NCBI GenBank assembly: GCA_030549175.1 | Contig: JAUKUA010000003.1 | Location: 1,550,001 to 1,614,000 of the forward strand | DNA: 64,000 nt | Source: Lasiosphaeris hirsuta | Taxonomy: Eukaryota > Ascomycota > Sordariomycetes > Sordariales > Lasiosphaeriaceae | Reading direction: 5' to 3' | Shown here: positions 45,688 to 56,891 of the stretch, piece after piece | How positions within the stretch are numbered: position 1 is the first letter of the stretch | Layout of the letters: each line of letters opens with the position of its first letter | Made by a program: the position numbers and the translations under genes | The notes under the pieces: model-generated | What the model saw: only the letters and a program-made list of their open reading frames with translations | Database searches by the model: none | Told to the model about the DNA's origin: nothing

Positions 45688-46551
45688 ATGGGGAAAACCT
45701 CGAAGCCAGAAGCGGCAGCCGCTGCGTTTGCCAGTCCCGAGGCCACCAAGAAGAAGTCCAAGAAGTCCAAGGCTGAGGCGGCCCAGGAACCAAAGTCTCT
45801 AGCTGCGGAAAAGAAGGCGCACAAGCGCAAGCGAGACACTTCCGCAGTAGACACCGACGAGGAAGAAGCCAGCCCTCCCAAGAAAAAGGAGAAATATGCA
45901 GAATCATCCGAGAAGTCATCCTCCGATAAGAAGGACAGAAAGGAGAAGAAGCGGAAGAAGAAGCACCGTGAGCGCAACCAGGACGATCCCGTGTCGCCTG
46001 AAGGCGAGACCGCAGCGGAGAGCCCCAAGAAAGTGAAAAAGCTGAAGAAGCAGCGCAAGGAAGATGTTATTTCAGAAGCGTCTTCTTCTGAAGCAGACGA
46101 TACACAGGCTGTAAAGGCCGCTAAGGAGCAACGTAAAGCTGAGGAGAAGCGTAAGGCCGAGAAGGAGAAGAAGCGCCGCGCCAAGGAAAACGGGAAGCCC
46201 GCCCCGGCCATCGCATCGGCGGTTGCAATCCCTAAGCAAAAGAGTGTGAAGAGCGATACCCCCGCTGTACCCAAGGCGACGACAGCACCTGTCCCAGCTG
46301 AGGATATGGCCGAACGGTGGAACGTCCAGGAACTTGGGGGCGGTTCTTCTCGCCAGAGCAAGTTCATGCGGCTGCTGGGAGCGAAGAAGGCTGGCGCCGA
46401 CGTCAGCACCATCCCTGTGGCCGGCGCAAAGGTAGTGGTCAGGCCAAAGTTCGACATCAATAACGTGTCCAATGACCTCGAGAAGCAGTTCGAGACGGGC
46501 GTGCGCCTGAAGTTTGAGGCTGGCGCGAAGAGGCGGGGTCTGGGTGCTTAA
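45688..46551 (+). CDS. Small acidic protein-like (SMAP) domain protein
   Basis: This single-exon frame encodes 287 aa. Residues 1-200 are Lys/Glu/Ser-rich with many basic clusters (KKKSKKSKAEAAQEPKS, KKDRKEKKRKKKHRERN), consistent with nuclear or nucleolar location. The C-terminus holds the conserved domain: AERWNVQELGGGSSRQSKFM, RLLGAKKAGAD, then FDINNVSNDLEKQFETGVRL and KFEAGAKRRGLGA. That Trp...LGG...RQxKFxRLLGAKK...DLEKQFExG pattern is the SMAP/small acidic protein-like domain, whose function is poorly defined. The ATG context CACCATGG supports the start at 45688. A long antisense frame here is only its composition shadow. Confidence 0.82.
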   Translation: MGKTSKPEAAAAAFASPEATKKKSKKSKAEAAQEPKSLAAEKKAHKRKRDTSAVDTDEEEASPPKKKEKYAESSEKSSSDKKDRKEKKRKKKHRERNQDDPVSPEGETAAESPKKVKKLKKQRKEDVISEASSSEADDTQAVKAAKEQRKAEEKRKAEKEKKRRAKENGKPAPAIASAVAIPKQKSVKSDTPAVPKATTAPVPAEDMAERWNVQELGGGSSRQSKFMRLLGAKKAGADVSTIPVAGAKVVVRPKFDINNVSNDLEKQFETGVRLKFEAGAKRRGLGA

Positions 46552-46938
46552 TCAAATGGGTATTCCTCCCTGGTAGCTCTGTTCCTGAACAATACAATAC
46601 AAATAAATATATATCTATGCGGCAGATAGAAACCACCTAGCAGCTCCAAGCCGCTTGCTGCACTGTCCTGGTTCTCCAGCCAAATCGCTTGCCCGCCCCC
46701 ATGAGGCCATGATCACCCCCTTCAGACATGAAATTGAAATTTGTTGCACGCGCTGTCCGCTCTGTCTTTCTCCCAAACTCACTTGGGACTGGCGGCGAAA
46801 GCGCAGGCCCTTATTCTTGGGTCCAGTGGAAGCGGCGTCCCTTTTGTATATACCGAGCATTGAGCCATTGGGACTCTGGAAAAGCCAAGTCGAGTGACCT
46901 CTTGTAGTCGTGAAAACCGTCGGCCAAAGATGCACCCC
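46552..46938. other. Convergent 3' region, SMAP-domain gene / ysy6
   Basis: 387 bp of presumed 3' UTR; no gene seen. Confidence 0.5.
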
Positions 46939-47271
46939 TCATTTGCCCATAAAGAAACGCGAGAAGACCTCGACGACAATGCCACCAAAGACAACAAATG
47001 CAAGAAGGGCTGTGGTGCCGTTTGTCAGTTACAGCATTCCTGAGAGACGGTTGGGGTGTCTTACCCAGCCAGATTGGCGAGATGGGGACCTTTGGCGCCT
47101 CCTTTGTCTTCTTCTTGATCTGGTCCTCTGACTTGCCGCGCCGGGCCTCTTGGTCCTTGACAAACTTCAGGTTCGCCCGTCGTTGTTGCGGTGTTTGCGT
47201 CTGTTGTAGGTGGTTTGGGTCAGCACTGAAACAGCAGAGTCGAGGAACAGGGAATTCGGAAAGCGTACCAT
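46939..47271 (-). CDS. ysy6: RAMP4/SERP1/Ysy6 ER stress-associated membrane protein
   Basis: Three exons, 47271-47269 (ATG only), 47200-47065 and 47009-46939, give 69 aa. The spliced protein reads MTQTPQQRRANLKFVKDQEA, then a Lys-rich linker, VPISPIWLALLAFVVFGGIV and VEVFSRFFMGK. The TPQQRRAN start, the P-I-S-P-x-W entry to the membrane helix (residues about 45-63) and the SRFF end are diagnostic of RAMP4/Ysy6, a tail-anchored ER protein that associates with the translocon and stabilises membrane proteins under stress. Intron 1 (68 nt) starts GTACGC directly after the ATG, with a GCTGAC branch and CAACAG acceptor; intron 2 (55 nt) splits an Ala codon. No single frame shows the gene. Confidence 0.93.
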
Positions 47272-47780
47272 TGTGTCGGTGTGAAGTGGTGTTGGGACAA
47301 TTAATCAACGATCAAGGGCAGCTCTGTTGGCCAGGGTGTGCGGAGAGGGTGGCCTTTGTCGTAGAGCAAATATAGGCCGGTAGATGAACTAAGATCGGAA
47401 TTCGGCTGCCTGAAGACGCTGATATAGTATTGGGAGGCGGTGGTAAGATGTAGCCGTCGGGGTGAAAATCGGGACAGATTGCAATTGTTGAAGCTCGAGG
47501 TGGAACTTCTGGCTATCTGTCGTCGGCGACAGCCCAGGGCCGCACGCGACCGGGGTTAGCGGCCAGTCTAGGCGCAGGGGCCTGCGGAACGAGCTGGGGT
47601 ACGCCAATCAGGGACGGCTTGCAACTTCCAGCACTGCGGGATTGCAGAGCGTGGCGCTCCACCACTCAATCGATGGGTCAGCAGTTTAGAAACGTCAAAT
47701 CATTGCCCTGCGCTCTCACTCACTCTAGTTCAAGGCTCAATATCTTCGTCAACAACTACTCGACGCCATAAACCAAGACA
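47272..47780. promoter_or_regulatory. Divergent promoter region, ysy6 / small membrane protein gene
   Basis: 509 bp separating opposing ATGs. No specific element identified. Confidence 0.45.
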
Positions 47781-48291
47781 ATGATTCCTCGCGCTCCCCT
47801 CATTTGTCGGCCACTGAGGAGCATTCTCTTCTCCTCTCGGTTATCCCACACAACTTCACCCCGACAAATACTGCAGCAGCAAGTGAGACTCTACTCTCAA
47901 AATCGACCCAAGTCCCCAACAGTAAGACCCCTCGTATATCACAATCCTCGCTGGTGTCCATGAATTCCCACAAATACACGACACAGGAATCAATAGACTA
48001 ACACCCACCCGAGGGCACTTTTTACCAAACATTCTCCCGACCTGTGGCAAAGTGCCTCCTGCTTGCCCTCCTTACCTATCAAATCGCCTACTGGGGCTGG
48101 CTGAAGCTCGACCAGGACGAGAAAAAGGCCGACCTAAGTGGTACGTGATGCATATATACTCAATTCAACTTGCCGTCGTCGCTCTCGTATGCAAGCACCC
48201 AACTTACCCCTGTCCTCGTGTAGCTCGGGTAACAAAGATGGAGGCTCACGCACGAGGCTTAGCCAGTGAAATAAACAAGTCGTCTCAGTAA
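47781..48291 (+). CDS. Small putative mitochondrial membrane protein, family not identified
   Basis: Exons 47781-47921, 48014-48140 and 48224-48291 give 111 aa. The N-terminus (MIPRAPLICRPLRSILFSSR, then VRLYSQNRPKSP) is Arg/Ser-rich, acid-free and amphipathic, with a likely matrix-targeting cleavage near RLYSQ. The second exon gives GTFYQTFSRPVAKCLLLALL and TYQIAYWGWLKLDQDEKK, one transmembrane helix (about residues 59-78). The third adds a short coiled segment (ARVTKMEAHARGLASEINKS). This resembles small single-span inner-membrane assembly factors of fungi, but I cannot assign a name. The first intron's acceptor is GAG rather than the usual YAG; the second intron is 83 nt with a TGTAG acceptor. 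Confidence 0.7.
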
Positions 48292-48947
48292 CTATTTAGC
48301 CATGAAGCCATGGAAAAGAAACAATAGCCTCGATCATATGGCCAAAGAACGGTTGCGAAGAGAGAGAGACAACAATCTCCCATATTGCGAAAGGTTGAAC
48401 GATAATCAACGACCATCACAGCAAGAAAACAGCCCACTATTAATAGATACCTACCACATTTGCCTTACGGTACTTGTTTATTTCTACCTACTATCTCGTC
48501 CCAAGGCAATACCCCATGGCTGCTCATAAGTGCACTGACCAGTGGTTTTACCGAACACGTGGGCGATAACCTTGTATTTTGAAGATGTGGATGGATACGG
48601 AGACATTTAGCATTGTCGCATGACCAACCCTACCAAACCACAATGTCTGACGAGAGCCTTGCGTCACGGCATCACCACCACACAAATATTAGACATGATA
48701 TTCTGCCGCGTTACTCTTTAGCTATTCTATCATGATATACCATTCGCAAAGACCCCAACTGACTCCAACCTAGTCAGTTTCATCCAAGCAAAAAACCCAT
48801 ACACCAAAACGAAATAGAAATCCCTATCACTGCCCCCGAAACTCCAATAAATCAAGCCACGCGGCGCCGTCCCACCCGTATAATCATGACATGAGACCTC
48901 ATAACCTAGCCCCCTAGCCATCCGCTCTTTTCACACAGCCTGCCATG
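48292..48947. other. Convergent 3' region, small membrane protein / mid1
   Basis: 656 bp, AT-richer than its flanks; presumed 3' UTRs. No gene seen. Confidence 0.5.
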
Positions 48948-50940
48948 CTAAAGCAATAAGAGCCCCACAGTGATCACCGCCGCCACCGTCACACTCATCG
49001 AGCCCCACTCGACCCCCGTCCTTCCAGCCGCTGAGAACACATGCGCCGACCCGGGGTAATTACAAGTCAACTCGCCATCGATGCCCTCGCCCGCTTGCTT
49101 GCGATGCCCGTAGCTCGCCTGGAACCCGATATCGCCCGGCCGCGGACAGCTGAAGCCCATGGCCGACGGACAACTTTGCACGAGGTTGTAGCATAGGTCC
49201 TCGCACGGCAGTACTTCTTTATACGGGCCAGGCTGGATGACCGAGTCGATGAGGGGGTTGCGGCTAGAATTGGTCGCCGCTGTGTCGTCATACTTAGCGA
49301 TTGTGGCCCCATCGAGCCTCTCGCCGTCTGGGAAGGGCTGCGCTATGGCACGCGGCTGGAGGTATGCCGCGTTGTTGGAGAAGTCCTCGCAACGGGGGAT
49401 GGTGACTGAGCAAAGCCAGTCTTTGTATGCCACAGCGCAGTCGCTGCAGTTGCGGGCAAGGGAATAGCGCTGCGTTGAGGGGGCCTCGCAAGCGATTTGG
49501 GCGAGGGATTTGTTAAAGTTGTCGTACATGGACGCGGCATAGTCGTCGTAGAATTGGGCGAGCTTTGTGGCGTTACCGAAGTTGGGGTTACTCGGAACTG
49601 AGTAGGCGACCTGGTCACAGAAACTGAGGTTGAGAACAATGGCACAATTGCCGTGGTCTAACCGCCTGTAAGTATGCAACGGAAAGCTTGAAGAGGATGA
49701 GACTCTTACCCGATTTGGTACTGAAATTCATAGCCCTGAAAACATGGCCGCCGCCTCCAACCAGACCATTGCCGCTGACCGAAGCATTTCCATCTTGCGC
49801 TAATATACCGATGTAGTTGGCACTTGAGTTAAGTCCGCTGAAGTAGAATTGCTGCTTAGGGAGATGCCCGGGGCCCCTCTTCGTCATGCCTGTAGAGACC
49901 ATACTCGTGAACTGCCCATTCTTTGTTGCGGCAATCTGGGCGTAGTTCTGTAGGCCACAGTACGAATACTTGAGGCCGTTGATAGACCGATCGTTTTTGT
50001 TCTGGGCAAACATTACATACGGCTGCGTGCCCATAATCTGTGCCTCTAGTACAGGATCAGCACTCTCTGTCAGGTTGTGTGTGATCAACAGGGCGCCTTG
50101 GGCGTCGCTGTCTACCCAAATGAGATCAGCATCGTCCTGCATATCGTAGGTGTCGAAGAACGCATCTGTTGATGCCGCAATCTTGAAGTTGTATAAGCCA
50201 TCAAAGGCTTTGGAGATGTTCGGGGCGTAGACGCCAATATAAACATCACCGATGGCTGTAAAGTTGTACATAGCTGCCCCTTCAATAAACTCCACTCTAA
50301 CCTGCTCGCCCGACTTGGCGAGCGGGCCTGGGGCTTGGTTCGATGACGAGGTCGACACGTACATCGTCAGCTGAGGGGGATCTAACGTTGTCTTCGACGG
50401 TTCAATCGCTTCTGGCTGCTCGCATGTGTTTGCCGACATGTATAATGTCTTTTGAGTCTGTCGCCTTTCCAATCTCTGCTGTTCCTCATCCGCAATGGTC
50501 ACGTCTCCCTCGACGGCTTCGGCGCCGGCGCTTTGCCCCCTTGTCGCATTATGCTGGCTCCTCAACTCCACTTTGTTCTCTTCATCTCTCCGCCCCGACC
50601 CAGGCCTTACAGTGAACATAAACAGCTGTGTGGTCCCCGGCACCACATTCATCGGCATGGCCTCATTATTGGTGAGCGCTGTAACCCCCGCGGGGGCGCG
50701 CCCAATTATGCCCCTATCGAAGGGCGAGAATTCGGGCTCATATGTCGGGTCAAGAAGGCTTCGCGCCCCGATATCCGGAAGGTAGTCAAGGTCGAGTTCG
50801 CCGAGTAAAACGGGAGAAGTTTCTTTTAACTCGATAGCGAGCGCAAAATGCGGGGAGAAGAGGGTGAAGTAAAGAGCGATCAGCAGACACGATGCGATGA
50901 CGGATGCCGCCAATCGCGACTGCAGAGGGCTAAGCTGCAT
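48948..50940 (-). CDS. mid1: Mid1 stretch-activated calcium channel component
   Basis: Exons 50940-49710 and 49657-48948 give 646 aa. The intron (49658-49709) runs GTAAGA to a TTAG acceptor that restores KSDHGNCAIVLNLSFCDQVA; a nearer CAG acceptor would give a stop. A hydrophobic signal or anchor segment lies at residues about 11-35. The ectodomain has many N-glycosylation sequons (for example NYSV-free NFT, NIS, NLT, NSS) and the Cys-rich C-terminal region conserved in Mid1 (CSDCAVAYKDWLCSVTIPRC, LPCEDLCYNLVQSCPSAMGF). The C-terminus ends in a hydrophobic tail (SVTVAAVITVGLLLL), which looks like a GPI signal or membrane anchor. Mid1 partners Cch1 for high-affinity Ca2+ influx at the plasma membrane. 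Confidence 0.92.
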
Positions 50941-51925
50941 TGCGAGAACACGCCCTCGCGGGGCCGCTGTCTTCGTTGAAGCCCAGAGCGGCAGGGGCTT
51001 GTAGATTTATCTCGAGGTTTCCGAGGCCTGCCTCCTTGTTCGGCCCTTGTCGGTCGCTTCGCCTGCAAAAGGTGTCTCGGTAGTGGCGGAAGTCGGCTTA
51101 CTATTTTGGTGCTATTCCATCGCACTACTCCGTCTTGCCAAAGGGGGAAATCGGCAAATCGCAGCGGAACGGAGATCGCTTTTTGGGTCGTGGAGAGAGT
51201 CGTGAAATGGTTGCTGGGCTGAAGACTTGGAGTTTCAGCGTCCAGGGACCCAAACAAGCTGACCAGCTGGGCCATGCGCAAGGATAGCCGTGGGGCGGAT
51301 TGTGGCTGAATGGTCTTCTCCCTTGCAGTGGGTTGGGGTCGCTCCTTATCAAGCACCGACCCTAAGATAGCCCAGCTCAAGATACTGCGATACCCCACCT
51401 CATCTGCTAATTGCCAGGAACACAGGTTAGTTACTAGTATCTGAGCGGGTTAAGTTTCTAGATTTCGGACCAAGATAGCTTCCAGATTTAACGAAAGAGG
51501 AAAATTCACCATTCAACAAATTTGCAGTTGAGACGTATGCTTGGGTGATGCACTGTTATATATCCGAGCTAAGACGGTCGTAGCCACATCCTTCGCCAGT
51601 TGCTCCTCCCACTCCGGTAGCGTACAAAAAGCAGGCGATCCAAAGACAAGACTCTATAATAACCTGACCAATCCTGAGAAAAGGAATTCTTCATCACAGC
51701 ATCCTCCCGATCCGCTAGAAATAAACCGTCCCTTCATGCCTACCAAATTGTCCGAGTTTCCCGTCCTGTCGTCGATTTGCGTAGTTCAAGTCGTCAATCA
51801 TGTCCAACGTCAAAGAGGGATTGGGCATTTCCATGTCATGTACGCTCCATAGCTCTAAGGACCTTATACAAAGCCACGCAAGCCTTGTATTCATATTGGC
51901 AAGGCCCTTCAACCTGGTAAACCAC
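50941..51925. promoter_or_regulatory. Intergenic: mid1 promoter and yop1 3' region
   Basis: 985 bp between two minus-strand genes. No other gene supported; a 172-codon frame overlapping the mid1 start looks composition-driven. Confidence 0.5.
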
Positions 51926-52682
51926 TTACTCGGTGTGGAGCGAGTCGGCCTTGGCGCGGAGGCCGCTGGCGGTGGAGGTGGAGCCGTGCTGGAAGTAGCG
52001 GCCAAGAGTCGGGGACAAGAACGAGCGGAAGACAAGTTCGGCGCCACTGAAATACACATGTTGGCAAAACGTAACTGTATAGAGATTGTAGATGACTTAC
52101 CGGAAAACAGGCAGGGAGAGCCACAGGAGGAACACAAACTTGAAGGTGAAGTAGAAGGGGAACCAGTAGACGACGCTGATAAGGCTCTCGAGAACGCTGT
52201 GATAAGGTGTCAGTAAAGGTCACGCGGATCTTCCTAGTGAGGTGGTCATGGGGCCTTACGTGAAGAGCGAGAAGACAACCCAGTACTATGCATCAAATTA
52301 GCAACAGAACAAGCAGCATCGTATAATAGGCATATCCAAACTCACAGTCAGCCACTGGGTATCATCCGCCTTGGACGTGGTGAAGAGCGCATCGATGGAG
52401 TAGTAGGCGGGGATCACGAAACCAGCGATGTTGGTCAAGAGTTGACCGCCCAGGTTGAAGACGATAAGGAAGAAATAGAGCGTCACGAGGCCAATAACAG
52501 CGTACGCCTTGGGGACGGATGTAGTCTTCTCGAGGTTGTTCAGAGCGGGGTATTTGGAAAGCTAAGGGCTCGGATCAGCATCAAAGAACTTGAGTCGGTG
52601 AGGAAGTCGGCTGCGGCTCGAGACTAACCTCCTTGTCGAGCTGTCCAATATACTGCTGAACGCGGTCCTGGGGGGAAGACAT
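51926..52682 (-). CDS. yop1: Yop1/REEP membrane-curving ER protein
   Basis: Five exons (52682-52629, 52561-52346, 52285-52260, 52196-52101, 52046-51926) give 170 aa; one exon is only 26 nt. The product reads MSSPQDRVQQYIGQLDKELS, KYPALNNLEKTTSVPKAYAV, IGLVTLYFFLIVFNLGGQLL, IPAYYSIDALFTTSKADDTQ, WLTYWVVFSLFTVLESLISV and VYWFPFYFTFKFVFLLWLSLP, the TB2/DP1/HVA22 domain of Yop1/REEP5. Two hairpin membrane segments and an amphipathic tail (SGLRAKADSLHTE) fit. Yop1 shapes tubular ER with reticulons. The TAA overlaps a perfect GTAAGT donor (ACC GA|GTAAGT), so a further 3' exon is possible, but the length already matches the family. Confidence 0.92.
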
Positions 52683-54280
52683 GGCTGCGCGGTCGATCGA
52701 GTAATGGTTATGTGTAGTAGAGCTATCTGTGTGATGGTCAGAGGCAGATCGGAAATGCAGGGTGAGGCCTGTGGGCTCGAGGTTCGATGTCGTGGGGGAG
52801 GTGGCTGCGGAGCTTGTGAGGGCTGAAAGATGGGGACTTGGACTAGAACCGAAAGCTGAAGCGCAGCGGGAATGCAAAAAAAATGGCTTGTAGGATGAAG
52901 TCAAAGAGTCGCTTACTTGTGAATTATTTCGACAGAGCAGAGTTATATATTGCGGTGTGGGAGTCGCGTGGCGATGCGGAAAACGGAACTTCGGATGTCG
53001 AGGTAGAGTTTATAAGGGTTAGTGGATGCAAGATGTGCAGGCAATGACGATTGATACGTGTGCAGAAAGGGGAGCCCGTGTTCACAAGCTTTGCCCTGTG
53101 CAGCTCCCGTCACGGATCATGATGCTGGCACGAGGACCGTGCTCAGATCAGGTGACACCTGACAAGTCCCAGTGATATTCAAGTTGGCAGTTTGTCAAGA
53201 CAGCTAGCGCTGCTGAGAGGTTGTGTCACCCTCAACCCTTTGCCAAGAGCCTGGAAGAAAGCGGTTACCAGCCCGATTCGTACTAGGATTAAGAACATTT
53301 TGTCATCCTTGTATAGGCTTTTTTCAAACACATAGAAAAGACCTAAAATCAACATTGAGTTATGCTTATTCTCCTTTTCAACGTGTACCGCTCGGCGCGT
53401 TGAGCATTCATGAACATTCACACCGCCATAACCACAGCGCGATTGTTAGCCTGTAAGGGTACCTAGCAATACCTTCAAGGACTCATGCCTGGACGAATAA
53501 CAGCCATAATTGGAAAACAGATTTATACAGGTCGGTTCACATCATTAAACTTATATTTCGACAAGCTGCAAATTTCAAGTGTGTTCGTTCACGTCAGAGT
53601 CACCCAAAAACAGATGAGGATAGTATTTGCCGGTTCTGGTGTGAATTATGGTGTAAATAGAGTTTTGCCTGGCAACGGATAAGGATAAAACGGCCGTTGT
53701 GTTAGTTGAGCCAGACCAAGTTCTTCAATAATACATTCAAGGCGGATATTGAGAGTAAAAATACTTGTAAGTCAAGATGTCAGTCCTCAGGGGTTGCTGA
53801 GTTGGGCCAGCACCATCACAACAAGGCAATTAGACGTGCGCGCCTCTTGTGAATCCTCGAGATCATCAGCATTGCAGAGGCACTTGGTTTGTTTTCCTCG
53901 CTTGCGAATGAACCGTCAAGCGAGCCAATTGTCGCTCGCTGTTTTGGTGGGGCTAGCTGTTGGTACGTGCGGGGGAGCTGACTGCAAGGAGGTTGGAGCG
54001 AGCGCATTGCCTGGGTAGCGCCTCCATGTTTGTTGATTTCTTTCTTTCTCCTCCATCTCAAGGGAAAATGTGCAATTGAACCCGCCGACGGGCAGAGAAT
54101 CCAGTGACTCCCTCGCTCGCGCATGCATTCTGGTGGATTGCCAGTATCCATCGCCAACAGTCTCAATACCTCTTTCCTTCATATTCCCCCCTGCCAGAGT
54201 TTATGCGCCTTCTCCGCTGTCGCAATCTCCGACTGGATCCAGTGTTTTGATAGCATTATTTATCGACGGAAGTAGTGCCT
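52683..54280. promoter_or_regulatory. Divergent region, yop1 / rfx1
   Basis: 1.6 kb between opposing starts, consistent with a long regulatory region for the transcription factor gene. A 36-codon hydrophobic ORF (ATG 53908) is too short to call. Confidence 0.45.
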
Positions 54281-56891
54281 ATGGACTCGACACACGGTAA
54301 GCATGCCTACGTCTCCACCCCAGTGAACCCAGCGCTTTTTCCTCACACCGCGCCTCACTCTCCTTTGTTTTCAAACAACCCGAGTCCTAATTATCCAGCA
54401 GACCCTCTCGCCATGATCAAAGCAAGAAAGCGCCCGAGGTCGCGAGGCTCGACGGCTTCCATACATAGCGCCACCACACAGCCCAATCTCGAGCACAGCT
54501 TTCCCGAGGCCAACGAGGTCTACTCAACGCAATGGATCCAAAACGACCATCACCACAACCAGCACCACACCCACTCCCGAGAGCTCACAGGTGGGCCCAG
54601 CCAGATGACGCCAGAGGACCTCCTCCTCGCCTCCCAGCTCCAAGCCAGCCGGGACTTCTCCCTGGATGCGCCGGTGAATGCATCGATGCAAAGCGTCTCG
54701 TTTCACCCAAGCCATAGCCTAAGTCGCCAATCCATGTCTGCCGAGTCGTTTGCTGGCAACAGCTTCGCCGACGACAGCCAGATGATGGACCGCGATGGTA
54801 ACGACGATGCCGACTCTTTCGTAGGCATGCCCGGAAACACCAAGCCGGGGTCTAGGTCAAGTGCAAACAATGAGATGGAGATGCGGCAGTTGTTCACTGC
54901 CAACAAACACCGTCACCTCCAGGATGTAGCTGAAGAGCTGCATGGAAACGAGCGCGGGCCAAACTCTGAACGGACGCGTCAGGTTTTTGCAATGCTCTGG
55001 TACGCTCCCAGAAATACAATCCCACAGTAAAGTATAAATATTAACCTGACTGTAGGATAAATCAAGTGTGTACCAAGGGCAAGGGATCAGTGCCTCGAGG
55101 ACGGGTGTACGCCAACTACGCATCCCGATGCGCAACCGAAAGAATCACCGTTTTGAATCCTGCGAGCTTCGGCAAGTTGGTTCGTGTGCTCTTCCCAGGG
55201 TTGAAAACGCGACGGTTGGGAGTCCGTGGGGAGTCAAAGTATCACTATGTCAACTTCACACTGATGGAAGAGCAACCCGAGCTTCGCGAACCACCATCAC
55301 AACCTCAAGTACCACTTGGAGAAGGCGCATCATTTTCCCAAAATTTCAAGTACGCGCCCAAATCTCGAATCTGAAAGCCACAAGCTAACATTTGAAAAGC
55401 ACTTTGCCAAGTAATAATGTTAGCATCACACGACCCGAAAGAGCCATCTTCCCAACTCCAGATGTTGGCCAGCAACCGGAGGTGGTGCAGATGAAGCGAT
55501 TCCACGAGTTTCATCATAGCCTCTATAACCAGCCCCAGGTCGCAAATGTCGACCAGCTCAACACGACAATGAGCAAGACAGCACAGCAGCTTTGTTTTGT
55601 TGTCGACGATGGCGAGCCCTTCCAACAGTCTGATCCGCTTCTCCTCCCCAGAATCGAGCCGTTCCTCCCCAACGGAACAGACCCGGATGCCGCCAAGTCT
55701 CTCGCCGCCCTCTACAGATCACACTGTACATCTCTTGTAGAGTGCATCCGATACTGCAAGGAGAAGACCTTTTTTCATCTCTTCACATCATTTCAAGGCA
55801 CACTTACAATGCCTGTTCAGAAGCTCTTCACCAATCCGGCCGTCTCACCATGGATTGAAGAGTGCGATTTTGTGCTCTATCAGCGGATGATGCGTATTGT
55901 TGCAGGCCTGACTTTGCAGGTTGTGCCAAAGCCTGTTCTCGACACGTTGCGCAGCATCTCGGAAAGACTGGTCCCCCATATCCGCGAGTCCTTCCAAGGC
56001 CTCCCAGTCCACGTCATACTGGCCAAGGAGGCGCCTGCGACCATTTTTGCTGGCCTGCTTGACAGGGCGCTTAGGGTCAATCTAACGGCCCATGCTGCAG
56101 CAAACATGTTGTCAAATCCCGCCAACCGGGACCTGATGTACATGGAGTGGATCTCGATGATCAACCTCCGAAAAGTTGCAGAGAGCGTCCCATCTCGGGG
56201 CATGGATGCGGTAGTCAGCCTCCTCCTGAATGAAATGCGGGATCTTTTAGATCCCGTCAACATTCCGTGGGAGATTGAGTGTCTCACACTCCAAGGCGAT
56301 GTCGCCGCGCGAAATGGGCGCCAACCTCAGCAGAGCATCTCCGGAGATACAAGCGCGTCCAATGTATTAGACCGCTGGGTTGGCTTCCTGCGCTCTCTCC
56401 CTAGCCACTTCCCTTACGCTTCGCACACCGACATCGTCTGGTGTGTGCAGCGACTGGGGACGGCAGTCATGAGAGACCTCACCATCGCACAGGGAAAGAG
56501 CTTTGGATCCTGGTGGGTGACGAAATGCTGGATTGATGAAATGATCCAGTTCCTTGCCGAGCAAGGCGGTTTCATGAAGCAAAAGTCGTCACAAGACCCT
56601 CTTGTAGTGCCGAAGCGCCAGAAGAGGGAAGTGAGCAACCAAGGATCTCGGTACAGCAGCGCCAGCGATGACTTCAACTTGTCTCGCATGTCAGAGTCGC
56701 AACCAGACCGAGCGACATTCCCATCGGCGCCGGCGGCAAACAACCAGCAAGCCAGCCACGACGACAGTGGGATTGGCATCAGGACACCAGACGAGGACCT
56801 CCCGGGAGAGAAATTCACCTTCACCCCCGGAAACACGCAGGATCTCTTTGCTGGCACGGAACTCCAGGATCACCACCTGGCTGGTATTTGA
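54281..56891 (+). CDS. rfx1: RFX-family transcription factor (fungal Rfx1/CPCR1 type)
   Basis: Exons 54281-54999, 55056-55349 and 55400-56891 give 834 aa. The RFX winged-helix DNA-binding domain spans residues about 230-305: RTRQVFAMLWINQVCTKGKG, SVPRGRVYANYASRCATERI, LNPASFGKLVRVLFPGLKTR and RLGVRGESKYHYVNF, with the RLG and GxSKYHY recognition elements intact. The large third exon carries the conserved RFX B/C/dimerisation-type regions (IEPFLPNGTDPDAAKSLAAL, YRSHCTSLVECIRYCKEKTF, WVTKCWIDEMIQFLAEQGGF). N- and C-termini are Ser/Pro-rich. Fungal members include CPCR1 (beta-lactam regulation in Acremonium) and yeast Rfx1/Crt1. The start is uncertain: a GTAAGC donor-like site occurs 17 nt after ATG 54281, and a downstream Met (MIKARKRPRSRGS) is an alternative. 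Confidence 0.9.

Noticed and set aside
45486..46472. 328-codon minus-strand frame opposite the SMAP gene
   Set aside because: Ser/Phe-rich complement of Lys/Glu codons; the plus-strand product has a conserved domain.
50880..51398. 172-codon minus-strand frame overlapping the mid1 start
   Set aside because: Overlaps the mid1 signal anchor in another frame; basic, low-complexity sequence.
53908..54018. Short hydrophobic ORF resembling a signal peptide
   Set aside because: Only 36 codons, no partner exon or conserved motif.
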